Program-made: the position numbers and the translations under genes
In this document: piece by piece, positions 16,485-26,292 of the stretch
How positions within the stretch are numbered: position 1 is the first letter of the stretch
Layout of the letters: each line of letters opens with the position of its first letter
NCBI RefSeq assembly: GCF_023515955.1
Contig: NZ_CP097322.1
Location: 5,690,501-5,754,500, forward strand
Source: Streptomyces sp. RerS4
GTDB taxonomy: Bacteria; Actinomycetota; Actinomycetes; Streptomycetales; Streptomycetaceae
Direction of reading: 5' to 3'
Length of the DNA stretch: 64,000 nucleotides
Notes under the pieces: generated by a model
Told to the model about the DNA's origin: nothing
Seen by the model: the letters and a program-made list of their open reading frames with translations, nothing else
The model's database searches: none

Positions 16485-17297
16485 TCAGCCGGCCGAGCGG
16501 CTCGCGGTCAGCGTGGCGGCCGGCCGCGCTGTGACACCGTCCGCCCGTCCCGCCGCCCGCGCCACCGCCGCCTCGGCCAGCGCCCGGATCGCCGGGTGCG
16601 GCCGCGATCCGTCGCCGGCAAGCTCCGGCTGGAAGAGCGTCGCCAGGAAGAAGGGGTGGCCGGGCAGCTCGGCGATCCGTACCTGTCCCTCCTCGTCGTG
16701 GCCCGACATCCGCAGCCCCTGCGCGGTGAGCGCCGGCAGATGGCGGGGCACCGGCCCGTAGTCGCAGTGGTAGCGCTCCATCGACCGCTCCGCACCGAGC
16801 GCCGACTCGGCGAGCGACCCGGGCTCCGTGCGCACCAGCCCCTCGTGCCCGACCAGCGAACAGGTCAGCGGCGCGATCAGCGGGTCCGCCGCTCCCGGAT
16901 CCTCCTCGGCGTGGGCCGCGTCCGTGAGCCCGCACACCGTACGGGCGTACTCCAGCAGCGTGTGCTGGAAGCCGCCGCAGGTCCCGAGGAAGGGGATGCC
17001 CTCCTCGCGGGCCACCCGGATCGCGGCGAGCGCCCCGGCCGTGCTCGCGTACGGGCTGCCGGGCAGCACCCACACGGCGTCGAACCGGGCCAGGCTCCCG
17101 GAGGCGGCTTCGGCCTCGGCGTCGGTGGTGGGGATCCAGTAGGCGTCCAGGACCAGCCCGTCGCGCTCCGACAACGCTTCGAGCAGCAGCGGGATCCGGG
17201 TGTGGGACTTCACGTGCGGGGAGCGGTCGCCGACGAGGGCGATGCGGGCGACGGGACGGGTCCGGGGGGTGGCGGGCGCGGTGGCGGTGGTGGTCAT
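16485..17297 (-). CDS. CTP synthase C-terminal region-related glutamine amidotransferase-like protein
   Basis: A 270-aa class I amidotransferase-like protein; ATG 17297 (MTTTATAP) chosen over the in-frame start 24 nt upstream. The nucleophile motif is FLGTCGGFQH, with Cys encoded TGC, and a His near the C-terminus lies in LFQPEL. It resembles the glutaminase half of CTP synthase but has no synthetase domain. Family members in some bacteria use selenocysteine at the nucleophile position. It is divergent from the LysR gene, which may control it. Function unknown. Confidence 0.8.
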   Translation of the reverse strand: MTTTATAPATPRTRPVARIALVGDRSPHVKSHTRIPLLLEALSERDGLVLDAYWIPTTDAEAEAASGSLARFDAVWVLPGSPYASTAGALAAIRVAREEGIPFLGTCGGFQHTLLEYARTVCGLTDAAHAEEDPGAADPLIAPLTCSLVGHEGLVRTEPGSLAESALGAERSMERYHCDYGPVPRHLPALTAQGLRMSGHDEEGQVRIAELPGHPFFLATLFQPELAGDGSRPHPAIRALAEAAVARAAGRADGVTARPAATLTASRSAG

Positions 17298-17390
17298 GGC
17301 CTCATCCTGCGACCGGAGCACCGTTCAGCGCCAACGATTGTTCCTGCACCATCGATAAGCAGCACTGATGGGGTGCGCCATGCTGGACCC

Positions 17391-18245
17391 ATGGACCCCC
17401 ACCTCCTGCGCACCTTCGTCACCGTCACCCGCCTCGCCTCCTTCTCCGCCGCCGCCCGGGAACTCGGCTACACCCAGTCCGCCGTCTCCCAGCACATCGC
17501 CGCACTCGAAGGCGACCTGCGCACCGAACTCCTCACCCGCCGCCCCGTCGCCCCCACCCCCGCCGGCGCGCGGCTGCTCGAACACGCCGGACCCCTGCTG
17601 CTGCGCCTCGACGCCGCCCGCGCCGACGTCCTGCGGCTGGCCGCCGCACCGCCCGGCCGGCTCACCCTCGCCGCGTCCCCGCTCGCCGTCGGCCCGCGCC
17701 TGCCGGCCGCCCTGCCCGCCACCGGCGTCACCCTGCGGGTCCTGCCCCCGACCGAGGTGCCGGCCGCCGTCGCCACCGGGGACTGCGACCTCGGCCTGGT
17801 CGACGGGCTCGCCGCCCCCAGCGACCCGCTGCGCCTGCCCGACGTGGCCCCGCTCAGCGTCACCGGGGTCGCCGAGGAGGAGCTGGCCGTCCTGCTCCCG
17901 ACCGACCACCCCTTCGCAGGCCGGAGCGCCGTCCGGCTCGACGACCTCCTCGACGCCCGCTGGATCGACGCCCCCGGCGTGGGCCTGCCCCGCACCGCCG
18001 GCCGCGCCGGCGTCCGCTACGACGGCACCGACCTGCTGGCGCTGTGCGCGCTCGCGGCCGCCGGCCACGGCCTCGCCCTGCTGCCGCGCCGGGTCGCCGA
18101 GGCGGCGGGCGCCGGGGTCGCCGTACCGCTCAGCTCCGCCCCGCGCCTGGTGCACCGTACGGAACTCCTCGCGCCCGGTACGCCGACCGGCGCGGCCGCG
18201 GTACTCGCCGCACGGCTCGCGGCAGGATCCCCGTATGACTCCTGA
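17391..18245 (+). CDS. LysR family transcriptional regulator
   Basis: A 284-aa LTTR. The N-terminal winged helix-turn-helix reads LLRTFVTVTRLASFSAAARELGYTQSAVSQHIAALE, followed by a periplasmic-binding-protein-like ligand domain. It is divergent from the amidotransferase (93 nt between starts), the usual arrangement for a LysR target, and its stop overlaps the next gene by 11 nt. Ligand unknown. Confidence 0.9.
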   Translation: MDPHLLRTFVTVTRLASFSAAARELGYTQSAVSQHIAALEGDLRTELLTRRPVAPTPAGARLLEHAGPLLLRLDAARADVLRLAAAPPGRLTLAASPLAVGPRLPAALPATGVTLRVLPPTEVPAAVATGDCDLGLVDGLAAPSDPLRLPDVAPLSVTGVAEEELAVLLPTDHPFAGRSAVRLDDLLDARWIDAPGVGLPRTAGRAGVRYDGTDLLALCALAAAGHGLALLPRRVAEAAGAGVAVPLSSAPRLVHRTELLAPGTPTGAAAVLAARLAAGSPYDS

Positions 18246-19374
18246 GACCGCGCACCCCGAACCCACCCCCTTCACCGCCGCCGACTACGCCGCCCGCATG
18301 GCCGCCGCCGCGGACAGCGCCGCCGACGCGGGACTCGCCGGACTGCTCATCGCCCCCGGCCCCGACCTCGTCCACCTCACCGGCTACCGGCCCACCGCCG
18401 AGACCGAACGCCTCACCCTGCTCGTCCTCGCCGCCGGGCAGGACCCCGTACTCGTCGTCCCCGCGCTGGAGGCCCCCGACGCCGCCCGCGCCGTCGGCGC
18501 CGCCGCCCTCACCCTGCGCGAGTGGGCCGACGGGACGAACCCGTACGGCCTCACCGCACCGCTCCTCGACGTCGCCGGCCGCTTCGGCGTCAGCGACAAC
18601 ACCTGGGCGCTGCACCTCCTGGGCCTGCAACGGGAGTTGCCCACCACCACCTACACCCCGCTCACCGACGCCCTGCCCATGCTGCGCGCCGTCAAGGACG
18701 AGCGGGAACTCGCCCGACTGGAGGCCGCCGGCGCCGCGGCCGACGCCGCCTACGCGCAGATCCTGCACGTCCCCTTCGCGGACCGCCGCGAGCGCGACGT
18801 CGCCGCCGACCTCGCCGGACTGCTGCGCGTCCACGGCCACTCCCAGGTCGACTTCACCGTCGTCGGCTCCGGCCCCAACGGCGCCGACCCGCACCACGAG
18901 GCCGGCGAACGCGTCATCCGCCGCGGCGACATGGTCGTCCTCGACTTCGGCGGCCTCAAGCACGGCTACGGCTCCGACATCTCCCGCACCGTGCACGTCG
19001 GCGAACCCACCGCCGAGGAACAGCGCGTCCACGACATCGTCCGCGAGGCCCAGCGGGCCGGGGTCGACGCGGTCCGCCCCGGCGCCCGCTGCCAGGACGT
19101 GGACCGCGCCGCCCGCGCGGTGATCACCGAGTTCGGCTACGGCGACCGCTTCATCCACCGCACCGGCCACGGCATCGGCGTCACCACCCACGAACCGCCC
19201 TACATGGTCGAGGGCGAGGAGCGGCCCCTCGTCCCCGGCATGTGCTTCTCCGTCGAGCCCGGCGTCTACCTGCCCGGCCGCTTCGGGGTGCGCATCGAGG
19301 ACATCGTCACCGTCACCGAGGACGGCGTCCGCCGCCTGAACAACGCCCCGCGCGAGCTCGCCGTCGTGGAGTAG
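18235..19374 (+). CDS. M24 family metallopeptidase (Xaa-Pro aminopeptidase-like)
   Basis: A 379-aa protein starting at ATG 18235, inside the end of the LysR gene, so translation is likely coupled. The N-terminal creatinase-like domain (about 1-150) precedes a pita-bread domain with metal ligands: Asp in VVLDFGG, Asp in YGSDISRTV, His in HRTGHGIGVTTHEPPY, Glu in SVEPGVYL and Glu in VRIEDIVTV. All five are present, so it should be active. It probably cleaves peptides with proline at position 2 in the cytoplasm. Confidence 0.9.
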   Translation: MTPETAHPEPTPFTAADYAARMAAAADSAADAGLAGLLIAPGPDLVHLTGYRPTAETERLTLLVLAAGQDPVLVVPALEAPDAARAVGAAALTLREWADGTNPYGLTAPLLDVAGRFGVSDNTWALHLLGLQRELPTTTYTPLTDALPMLRAVKDERELARLEAAGAAADAAYAQILHVPFADRRERDVAADLAGLLRVHGHSQVDFTVVGSGPNGADPHHEAGERVIRRGDMVVLDFGGLKHGYGSDISRTVHVGEPTAEEQRVHDIVREAQRAGVDAVRPGARCQDVDRAARAVITEFGYGDRFIHRTGHGIGVTTHEPPYMVEGEERPLVPGMCFSVEPGVYLPGRFGVRIEDIVTVTEDGVRRLNNAPRELAVVE

Positions 19375-19388
19375 GACACGCGTACGGG

Positions 19389-21140
<1,752 letters not shown>

Positions 21141-21250
21141 GGACTGTCCCCTCGTCTGCGGTGGTGGCCGGCATGCGTATCGTGCCCATCATTCCGCCGA
21201 CGCCGGGGGAGTTCTGGACACTCCGCACCCGACGGGCCGACAATCACCCT

Positions 21251-21823
21251 GTGACGTCGAGTTTCGAGTTCCCCGCCTACCCCGCCCCGCGGCTCACCGA
21301 CGCCGAGCGCGACCGGGCGCTGGGGCAGCTCAGAGAGGGCGCCGCCCTCGGCCGGCTCTCGCACGACACCTTCATGCGCCGCATGGAACTGGCCCTGGTC
21401 GCCCGTCGTGCCGAGGACCTCGCCGTGCTCCTCGCCGACCTCCAGACCCGCGAGGGCGTCGCGGGCGCCGAAGGGGCGTGGAGCCGTCGACTGTTCGGGT
21501 GGGTGGGCCGCGCCTCCGCCGTGTCCGCCGGGGTCCGCCGTGCCTGGCAGGCCGAACGCCTGCCGAAGCTGCTGCTCCCGCACCCGGCGGCGGGCCCCCT
21601 GCGGATCGGCCGCGACCCGGGCAACGGACTGCGGCTCAGCCACACGACGGTCTCGCGGGCCCACGCCGAGCTCGGGCTGCGCGACGGCATGTGGATCCTC
21701 ACCGACCTCGGCTCCACCAACGGCACCACCGTCAACGGCCGCCGGGTGACGGGCGCGGCGGTGGTCCGTGACGGCGACCAGATCGGCTTCGGGAACATGA
21801 CCTTCCGGCTCAGCGCGAACTGA
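21251..21823 (+). CDS. DUF1707 and FHA domain protein
   Basis: A 190-aa protein with GTG 21251. DUF1707 covers about residues 10-60 (LTDAERDRALGQLREGAALGRLSHDTF), a helical domain often fused to signalling modules in actinomycetes. The FHA domain follows at about 115-190: PLRIGRDPGNGLRLSHTTVSRAHAEL and LTDLGSTNGTTVNG. The FHA reads phosphothreonine, so this may respond to a Ser/Thr kinase. No kinase is adjacent, although a pseudokinase lies 5 kb downstream. Confidence 0.88.
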   Translation: MTSSFEFPAYPAPRLTDAERDRALGQLREGAALGRLSHDTFMRRMELALVARRAEDLAVLLADLQTREGVAGAEGAWSRRLFGWVGRASAVSAGVRRAWQAERLPKLLLPHPAAGPLRIGRDPGNGLRLSHTTVSRAHAELGLRDGMWILTDLGSTNGTTVNGRRVTGAAVVRDGDQIGFGNMTFRLSAN

Positions 21824-21864
21824 GCCGGGGGCGGGTGGAGCCGGCCGGCGCCGGGTGACCCAGG

Positions 21865-22335
21865 ATGACGTCCATGACGTCCATGACCCCCGTCGTCCGC
21901 CCCGCCCGCCCCGAGGACCTCCTCCGTCTGGTCACGCTCATCCACGAGCACATCGCCTACGAGCGGGCCGCGCCCCGCCCCGACGGCCTCGCCGACCGAC
22001 TCGCGCCCCACCTTTTCGGGGACGCGCCCCGGCTGTGGGTGCTGCTGGCCGAGAACCCCGAGGGTGCGGTGGCCGGATACGCGGCCTGCTCCGAGGAGTT
22101 CTCCTTCTGGGACGCCGGGCCCTACCTGCACATGGACTGCCTCTACCTCGCCGAGGAGGCCCGGGGGCACGGCCTCGGCGCCGCCCTCATGGCCGGCGTC
22201 GCGGACCTCGCCCGGGAGCGGGGCCTGGCCCACGTCGAATGGCAGACGCCCGACTGGAACGAGGGCGCCATCGGCTTCTACGACCGGCTGGGGGCCACGT
22301 CCCGGCCCAAGCGGCGGTACGCGTGGCCGGTGTAG
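21865..22335 (+). CDS. GNAT family N-acetyltransferase
   Basis: A 156-aa GNAT protein. The N-terminus has three in-frame ATGs made by a 9-bp direct repeat (MTSMTSMTP), so the start is ambiguous by 18 nt. The acetyl-CoA motif is LAEEARGHGLGAALMAG, and the C-terminus NEGAIGFYDRLGA is typical of small-molecule acetyltransferases. Acceptor unknown. Confidence 0.85.
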   Translation: MTSMTSMTPVVRPARPEDLLRLVTLIHEHIAYERAAPRPDGLADRLAPHLFGDAPRLWVLLAENPEGAVAGYAACSEEFSFWDAGPYLHMDCLYLAEEARGHGLGAALMAGVADLARERGLAHVEWQTPDWNEGAIGFYDRLGATSRPKRRYAWPV

Positions 22336-22379
22336 CGGGGCGAAAGGACCGGGCCCAGGCACGTGTTCAGTGTGGATCA

Positions 22380-23708
22380 TCAGCGTGGATCGAGGGTGGG
22401 AGGCATGTCGAGACGTAACGTCTCGCCTTGCGGGAAGGGGTGGACGTCGCTCAGCCGCTCGTACGCCGCCAGGACCGTCCGCGACTGGTGCTCCACCTGA
22501 GTGGCGACGGGCACCCACCGGGCCTGGAAGCGGTCCGCGAACTCCTCGCACCACCCCGTCACCAACCGGTCCAACCCCGGCGCCGACGGATGCCCCTCCG
22601 CCCGCAGGACCCGCAGCAGCATCGCCGCCGCGCGCAGCGAGAGCCGGCGCCCGAAGGCGTCGATGCTGCCGATGGACGCCGCCGTGGCCTCGACCGGAGC
22701 GCAGGCGCCCGTCCACTGCGCCGCCACGGACGGGATCAGCCCGAGCGTCCAGTCCACGGCACGCAGCAACGCCGCACCCGGACCCGCGCACCGCGACCCG
22801 CCCCGGATCCCGTCCCGCAGACGGGCCACCCGCGCGGACTCCTCCGTGAGCCGCTCCGCGAGCATCCGCAGCGCGCCCCGGGGGTCGGGATGCGGGGTGG
22901 GGTCGTCCACCCGGGCGGAGGCCCACATCGGCACCTCCACGATCGCGGTGGTGCCCTGGTGGCGGTGGGCGCGGTACCAGGTACTGAGCCGCACGTCGTC
23001 CGGGTGGAAGGCCCCGGCCGGGAGTTCCCGCTCCGGCATGACGAAGATCCCGGGCCCGGGGGAGGGCCATCCGGCGGCGTCCGAAGCCCCGGTCTCCACC
23101 GGGATCCGCAGCTCGGCGGCCGAGGCCCCGAACGGCTCGGCGAGGCCGGGGATGTCCCGGGTCAGCTGTACCCAGGACCCGCCGAGATCGGTTCCGTGCA
23201 GCGACACCTGGAGTACGGGTCGCAGCTCGTCGATGAGCGCGCCCAACGCGACCGTCTCGGGCGGGAGCCGGTCCGGGGAAAGCAGCGAGGGCGCCCACTC
23301 GGGCTGTTCGGGTCCGGGCGGCCGAAAGAAGTTCCGGTGGTAGTCCGCCAGGGAGTACGGGCGCGGGGTGCGGTGCAGGGCGGCCCCGTCCGGGTCGGCG
23401 CACAACAGGAAGTGCCAGCCGGCGTCACCGCCGCCCGCCCGGATCACCCGCCGGGCCAGGTCCAACGCGGTGGCCCCGCCGACGGGCTCGTTGGCATGGG
23501 CCCCGGCGACGACGAGCACCTCGCGCGGCCCCCCGCCCCGCCGCCGGGCCACACTGAGCAGCCACAGCGGCCGCCCCGCCCGGGAGACCCCGGCCTGCCG
23601 GAGCCGCACGAGCCCGGGATGCTCATGCGCCAGCGCCCGCGCGGCCAGGGCGAGTTCACGGGGGCTGGGATAACGCATGTCACGGAGGAAGGTCACACCG
23701 GATGCCAT
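22380..23708 (-). CDS. M14 family zinc carboxypeptidase-like protein
   Basis: About 442 aa. The zinc motif HxxE is in VVAGAHANEPVGG, and the third zinc ligand His is in VLQVSLHGTDLGG. A glutamate in TTAIVEVPMW would serve as general base. The C-terminal 180 residues are helical and not a known M14 extension. No signal peptide is evident, so it is probably cytoplasmic, acting on a peptide or amidated substrate. The start is uncertain: ATG 23708 or 23678 both lack a good ribosome-binding site. Confidence 0.78.
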   Translation of the reverse strand: MASGVTFLRDMRYPSPRELALAARALAHEHPGLVRLRQAGVSRAGRPLWLLSVARRRGGGPREVLVVAGAHANEPVGGATALDLARRVIRAGGGDAGWHFLLCADPDGAALHRTPRPYSLADYHRNFFRPPGPEQPEWAPSLLSPDRLPPETVALGALIDELRPVLQVSLHGTDLGGSWVQLTRDIPGLAEPFGASAAELRIPVETGASDAAGWPSPGPGIFVMPERELPAGAFHPDDVRLSTWYRAHRHQGTTAIVEVPMWASARVDDPTPHPDPRGALRMLAERLTEESARVARLRDGIRGGSRCAGPGAALLRAVDWTLGLIPSVAAQWTGACAPVEATAASIGSIDAFGRRLSLRAAAMLLRVLRAEGHPSAPGLDRLVTGWCEEFADRFQARWVPVATQVEHQSRTVLAAYERLSDVHPFPQGETLRLDMPPTLDPR

Positions 23709-23805
23709 GCCCGCTGAAGGCGAGGAGTACTGCTCGGGAGGTGGGATTGGGGGGCGGGGTGCGGGTGGGCCGCCCCGCCGTGACACCCCCCGCCCCCGCT
23801 TCCGG

Positions 23806-24963
23806 CTACGTCGGGGCCGGTCGGGAGTGCTCGGCGAGGCTGAGGAGCAGGTGGGCCGATTCGGGGTGGTAGAAGTCGGAGTGGGCGCCGACGGGGTTGA
23901 TCCGCGTGCTGCGGTAGCGCCAGCTCGCGTCGACGTTGACGAAGGTGTGGTCCAGGGACGTGAGCGGGTACGGGGTGTCGGCGCGCAGCAGCCGCGTCGA
24001 CCACACGTCGGGGGCTGCGGTCGGTTCGGTCGGGAGCGGCTCGCCGGGCGGTGAGGTCAGGCGCATTCCGGAGTGGCCGATGCCCGAGCGGCCTTCGCCC
24101 AGGAGGTGCCAGAAGCCCGTCGCCCGGTCGTGGCGGGAGTGGGTGAACACCATGGGTCCGCCGACGGGTGAGGTGTGACCGAGGGGGCCGGGGCGCAGCC
24201 GGCGGAAGGTGGAATCGAAGGCGGTTCGGGGAGCCGCCATCTGGAAGACGGTGAGGGAGTCCACGGTGAAGGGACGCGACGGGTGGGTGGCGGTGCTCCA
24301 GCCGAGGGTGGAGCCGTGCGCGGCGTCGGCCGCCCGGGTCACGGCCTCGCACAGGAAGCGTCCGCCGAAGGAGTGCCCGATCAGGTGCAGGTACCGGCCG
24401 TCCCTGGTCTGCAGGGTCTTCGCTTTCGGGTTGCCGCGCTCGGTGTGGAGGTAGCCCAGGAGGTGTCCCAGGACGTGCGGGGCGTAGCCGGTGCCGGCGG
24501 TGCTCATGGTGTGCGCCCGTTGCCGGATCCTCTCGTAGCCGCCCTGGGTGGGCAGTGACGAGGACGGCCAGCGGACGACGACCGTCCAGGGGGCCCATCG
24601 CTCTTCGCGCAGGCGTGGGTAGAGCGCGGCACGGGTGCCGCGTTGGGAGGACATGAGGGTCAGGAGGCGCTGTGCGCCGCGGACGGCGGAGGCGGGGCTG
24701 GTCTGCCAGCCGTGGACGTGGACGATGATGTCGGTCGCCCAGGGCGGCGGGGAGAGCCGGCCGGACAGGTGGTCGGCCAGTCGGTCGGCGCGGACGCGGC
24801 GGCCGGTGGCGTGGGAGAGCAGCCATCCGTCGGTGTCGAGGTCGACGGTGATCAGCGCGTCCGGTGGCGGGGGAGCGGACCGTGGGTGCCGGGCGGGGTG
24901 GAGGGTGAGGTGGCGGCGGGTCGGTCGGGGGCGGCCGGTGTCCAAAGGGCGTCGGGTGCTCAT
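23806..24963 (-). CDS. Alpha/beta hydrolase-fold protein of unknown function
   Basis: A 385-aa protein. It has the nucleophile elbow LIGHSFGGRF (Ser198), an oxyanion-type strand IIVHVHGWQTSP (79-90) and a candidate catalytic His in VGAHSDFYHP near the C-terminus. The first 35 residues are basic and Pro-rich, with no signal peptide. The fold suggests a lipase/esterase-like enzyme. It overlaps the CHAT gene by 4 nt (ATGA), so it is translationally coupled. In this setting it could be a downstream effector, but substrate is unknown. Confidence 0.72.
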   Translation of the reverse strand: MSTRRPLDTGRPRPTRRHLTLHPARHPRSAPPPPDALITVDLDTDGWLLSHATGRRVRADRLADHLSGRLSPPPWATDIIVHVHGWQTSPASAVRGAQRLLTLMSSQRGTRAALYPRLREERWAPWTVVVRWPSSSLPTQGGYERIRQRAHTMSTAGTGYAPHVLGHLLGYLHTERGNPKAKTLQTRDGRYLHLIGHSFGGRFLCEAVTRAADAAHGSTLGWSTATHPSRPFTVDSLTVFQMAAPRTAFDSTFRRLRPGPLGHTSPVGGPMVFTHSRHDRATGFWHLLGEGRSGIGHSGMRLTSPPGEPLPTEPTAAPDVWSTRLLRADTPYPLTSLDHTFVNVDASWRYRSTRINPVGAHSDFYHPESAHLLLSLAEHSRPAPT

Positions 24964-26288
24964 CGGGGGGTCGGTCCTTCCGGGCGTGCGGCGGCCAGAC
25001 GGCTGTCGAGGCCGCAGACGAGGCTGTAGGTGAGGGCCAATGGGTTGCGGTATTCGGCCGCGAACCAGCGCACCGTCTCCAGCACGGCCTGCCCGGCGGG
25101 CAGGCCGTCCACGACGTAGCGGGTCAGGAAGCGCAGGGCGAACTCGGCGCCGAAGACTTGCGGCATCTTGATGTGAGGGGCGAGGACTCCAGTGGCGCCG
25201 TGCCTGATCAGGGCGGTCGCGATGCCGGTGTGGCCGGTGGTGGCCGGGGCGCCGGCGAAGCAGGCGTTGAGCAGGACCATGGGGTGGAAGAGGGACACGG
25301 TGCCGTCGCGGGCGTTGTGCTCCGTGTGCGGTTTGCGGAAGCGGTCCACGTGGCGGGCGTCGATGGGCAGGGGGTCGCTGAGACGGATCTCCTGCCAGGT
25401 CTGGTCGCCCTGCCGCGTGTAACGGCCATGGCAGTAGAAGTACATGAGGTCCTCGGCGAGGACCGGTTGCCGTAGGTCCGCGAGGAGGTCCGTACCGAAG
25501 AAGCGTTCGCTCAACTCGGTGCGGTCGTCGAGGAGTTTGTGCACATCGGCGGCCAGTGCCACGGCCACCAGTTCCTCGTCGACGTTGATGCTGGCGACGG
25601 GGCGGGGGTTCCGGGCGACGTACCAGTAGTTGGTGGGGTAGGTGCGTGACAGTGCCTCAAGTTGGTGGCGGTGGCCCAGGAAGGAGTCGAAGGGGTCGAC
25701 ACCGGTGTCGGCGATGACGTCGGTCGGGTCGAGGGTCGGGTCGAGGGTCGGGTCCAAGGCCAGCATCGGCCAGGGAAGGTCCACGTCCGACTCGAAACGG
25801 ATACGCAGGTCCCGGCGGGCGAGCACCCCCAGCAATCGCTCGCGCAGCGCCCGGAGTTCGGGAGCGTGCCCGGTGAGCAGGGTGTCCAGTAGGTACCAGC
25901 CCTCCTCGGCCAGGTCGGACACGTGGGACAGCACCTCGGCGGCGGGGCGTCGGCTGAGGTCGGCGAGGCGTTGGAAGGGCAGCTCGTCCAGTGGACGGTT
26001 CGGCGGGGCCTCCGGCTGGTGGTCGACGAAGACCTGCCAGCGGGACATCAGTCGGGAGGCCAGTCCCTGCAGTTCCTCGGCACTGGTCTCCAGCACGGCA
26101 TAGTGCGAGCCGTTGCTGGGCTGCGGAATGATCTCGGGGTCGCCCCACAGGGAGAGGGTGACCAGTCCCCGAGCCGGATGACGCAGGGTGACGACCAGTT
26201 CCCTGGGGCCGCAGGCGGGTTGCTCCGGCAGCCGCCGGTAGCGCTCCGAAGGGTCTTGGGGCGTGGTCAGGTCGAGCTCGACGTCCAA
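24960..26288 (-). CDS. CHAT domain (caspase-like) protease
   Basis: A 442-aa protein. The C-terminal ~170 residues form a CHAT domain with the His-Cys dyad: His287 in LMYFYCHGRY and Cys343 in VLLNACFAGAP, followed by IATALIRHGATGVLAP typical of the family. The N-terminal 220 residues have no recognised domain and contain an in-frame LDPT tandem repeat (residues 178-190). CHAT proteases such as those of Craspase-like and gasdermin systems act as regulated effectors. It sits between the pseudokinase (4 nt upstream) and the hydrolase (4-nt overlap). Confidence 0.85.
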   Translation of the reverse strand: MDVELDLTTPQDPSERYRRLPEQPACGPRELVVTLRHPARGLVTLSLWGDPEIIPQPSNGSHYAVLETSAEELQGLASRLMSRWQVFVDHQPEAPPNRPLDELPFQRLADLSRRPAAEVLSHVSDLAEEGWYLLDTLLTGHAPELRALRERLLGVLARRDLRIRFESDVDLPWPMLALDPTLDPTLDPTDVIADTGVDPFDSFLGHRHQLEALSRTYPTNYWYVARNPRPVASINVDEELVAVALAADVHKLLDDRTELSERFFGTDLLADLRQPVLAEDLMYFYCHGRYTRQGDQTWQEIRLSDPLPIDARHVDRFRKPHTEHNARDGTVSLFHPMVLLNACFAGAPATTGHTGIATALIRHGATGVLAPHIKMPQVFGAEFALRFLTRYVVDGLPAGQAVLETVRWFAAEYRNPLALTYSLVCGLDSRLAAARPEGPTPR

Positions 26289-26292
26289 GGGT

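Noticed and set aside
16485..17297. Selenoprotein
   Set aside because: The nucleophile codon is TGC (Cys), and no in-frame TGA is present.
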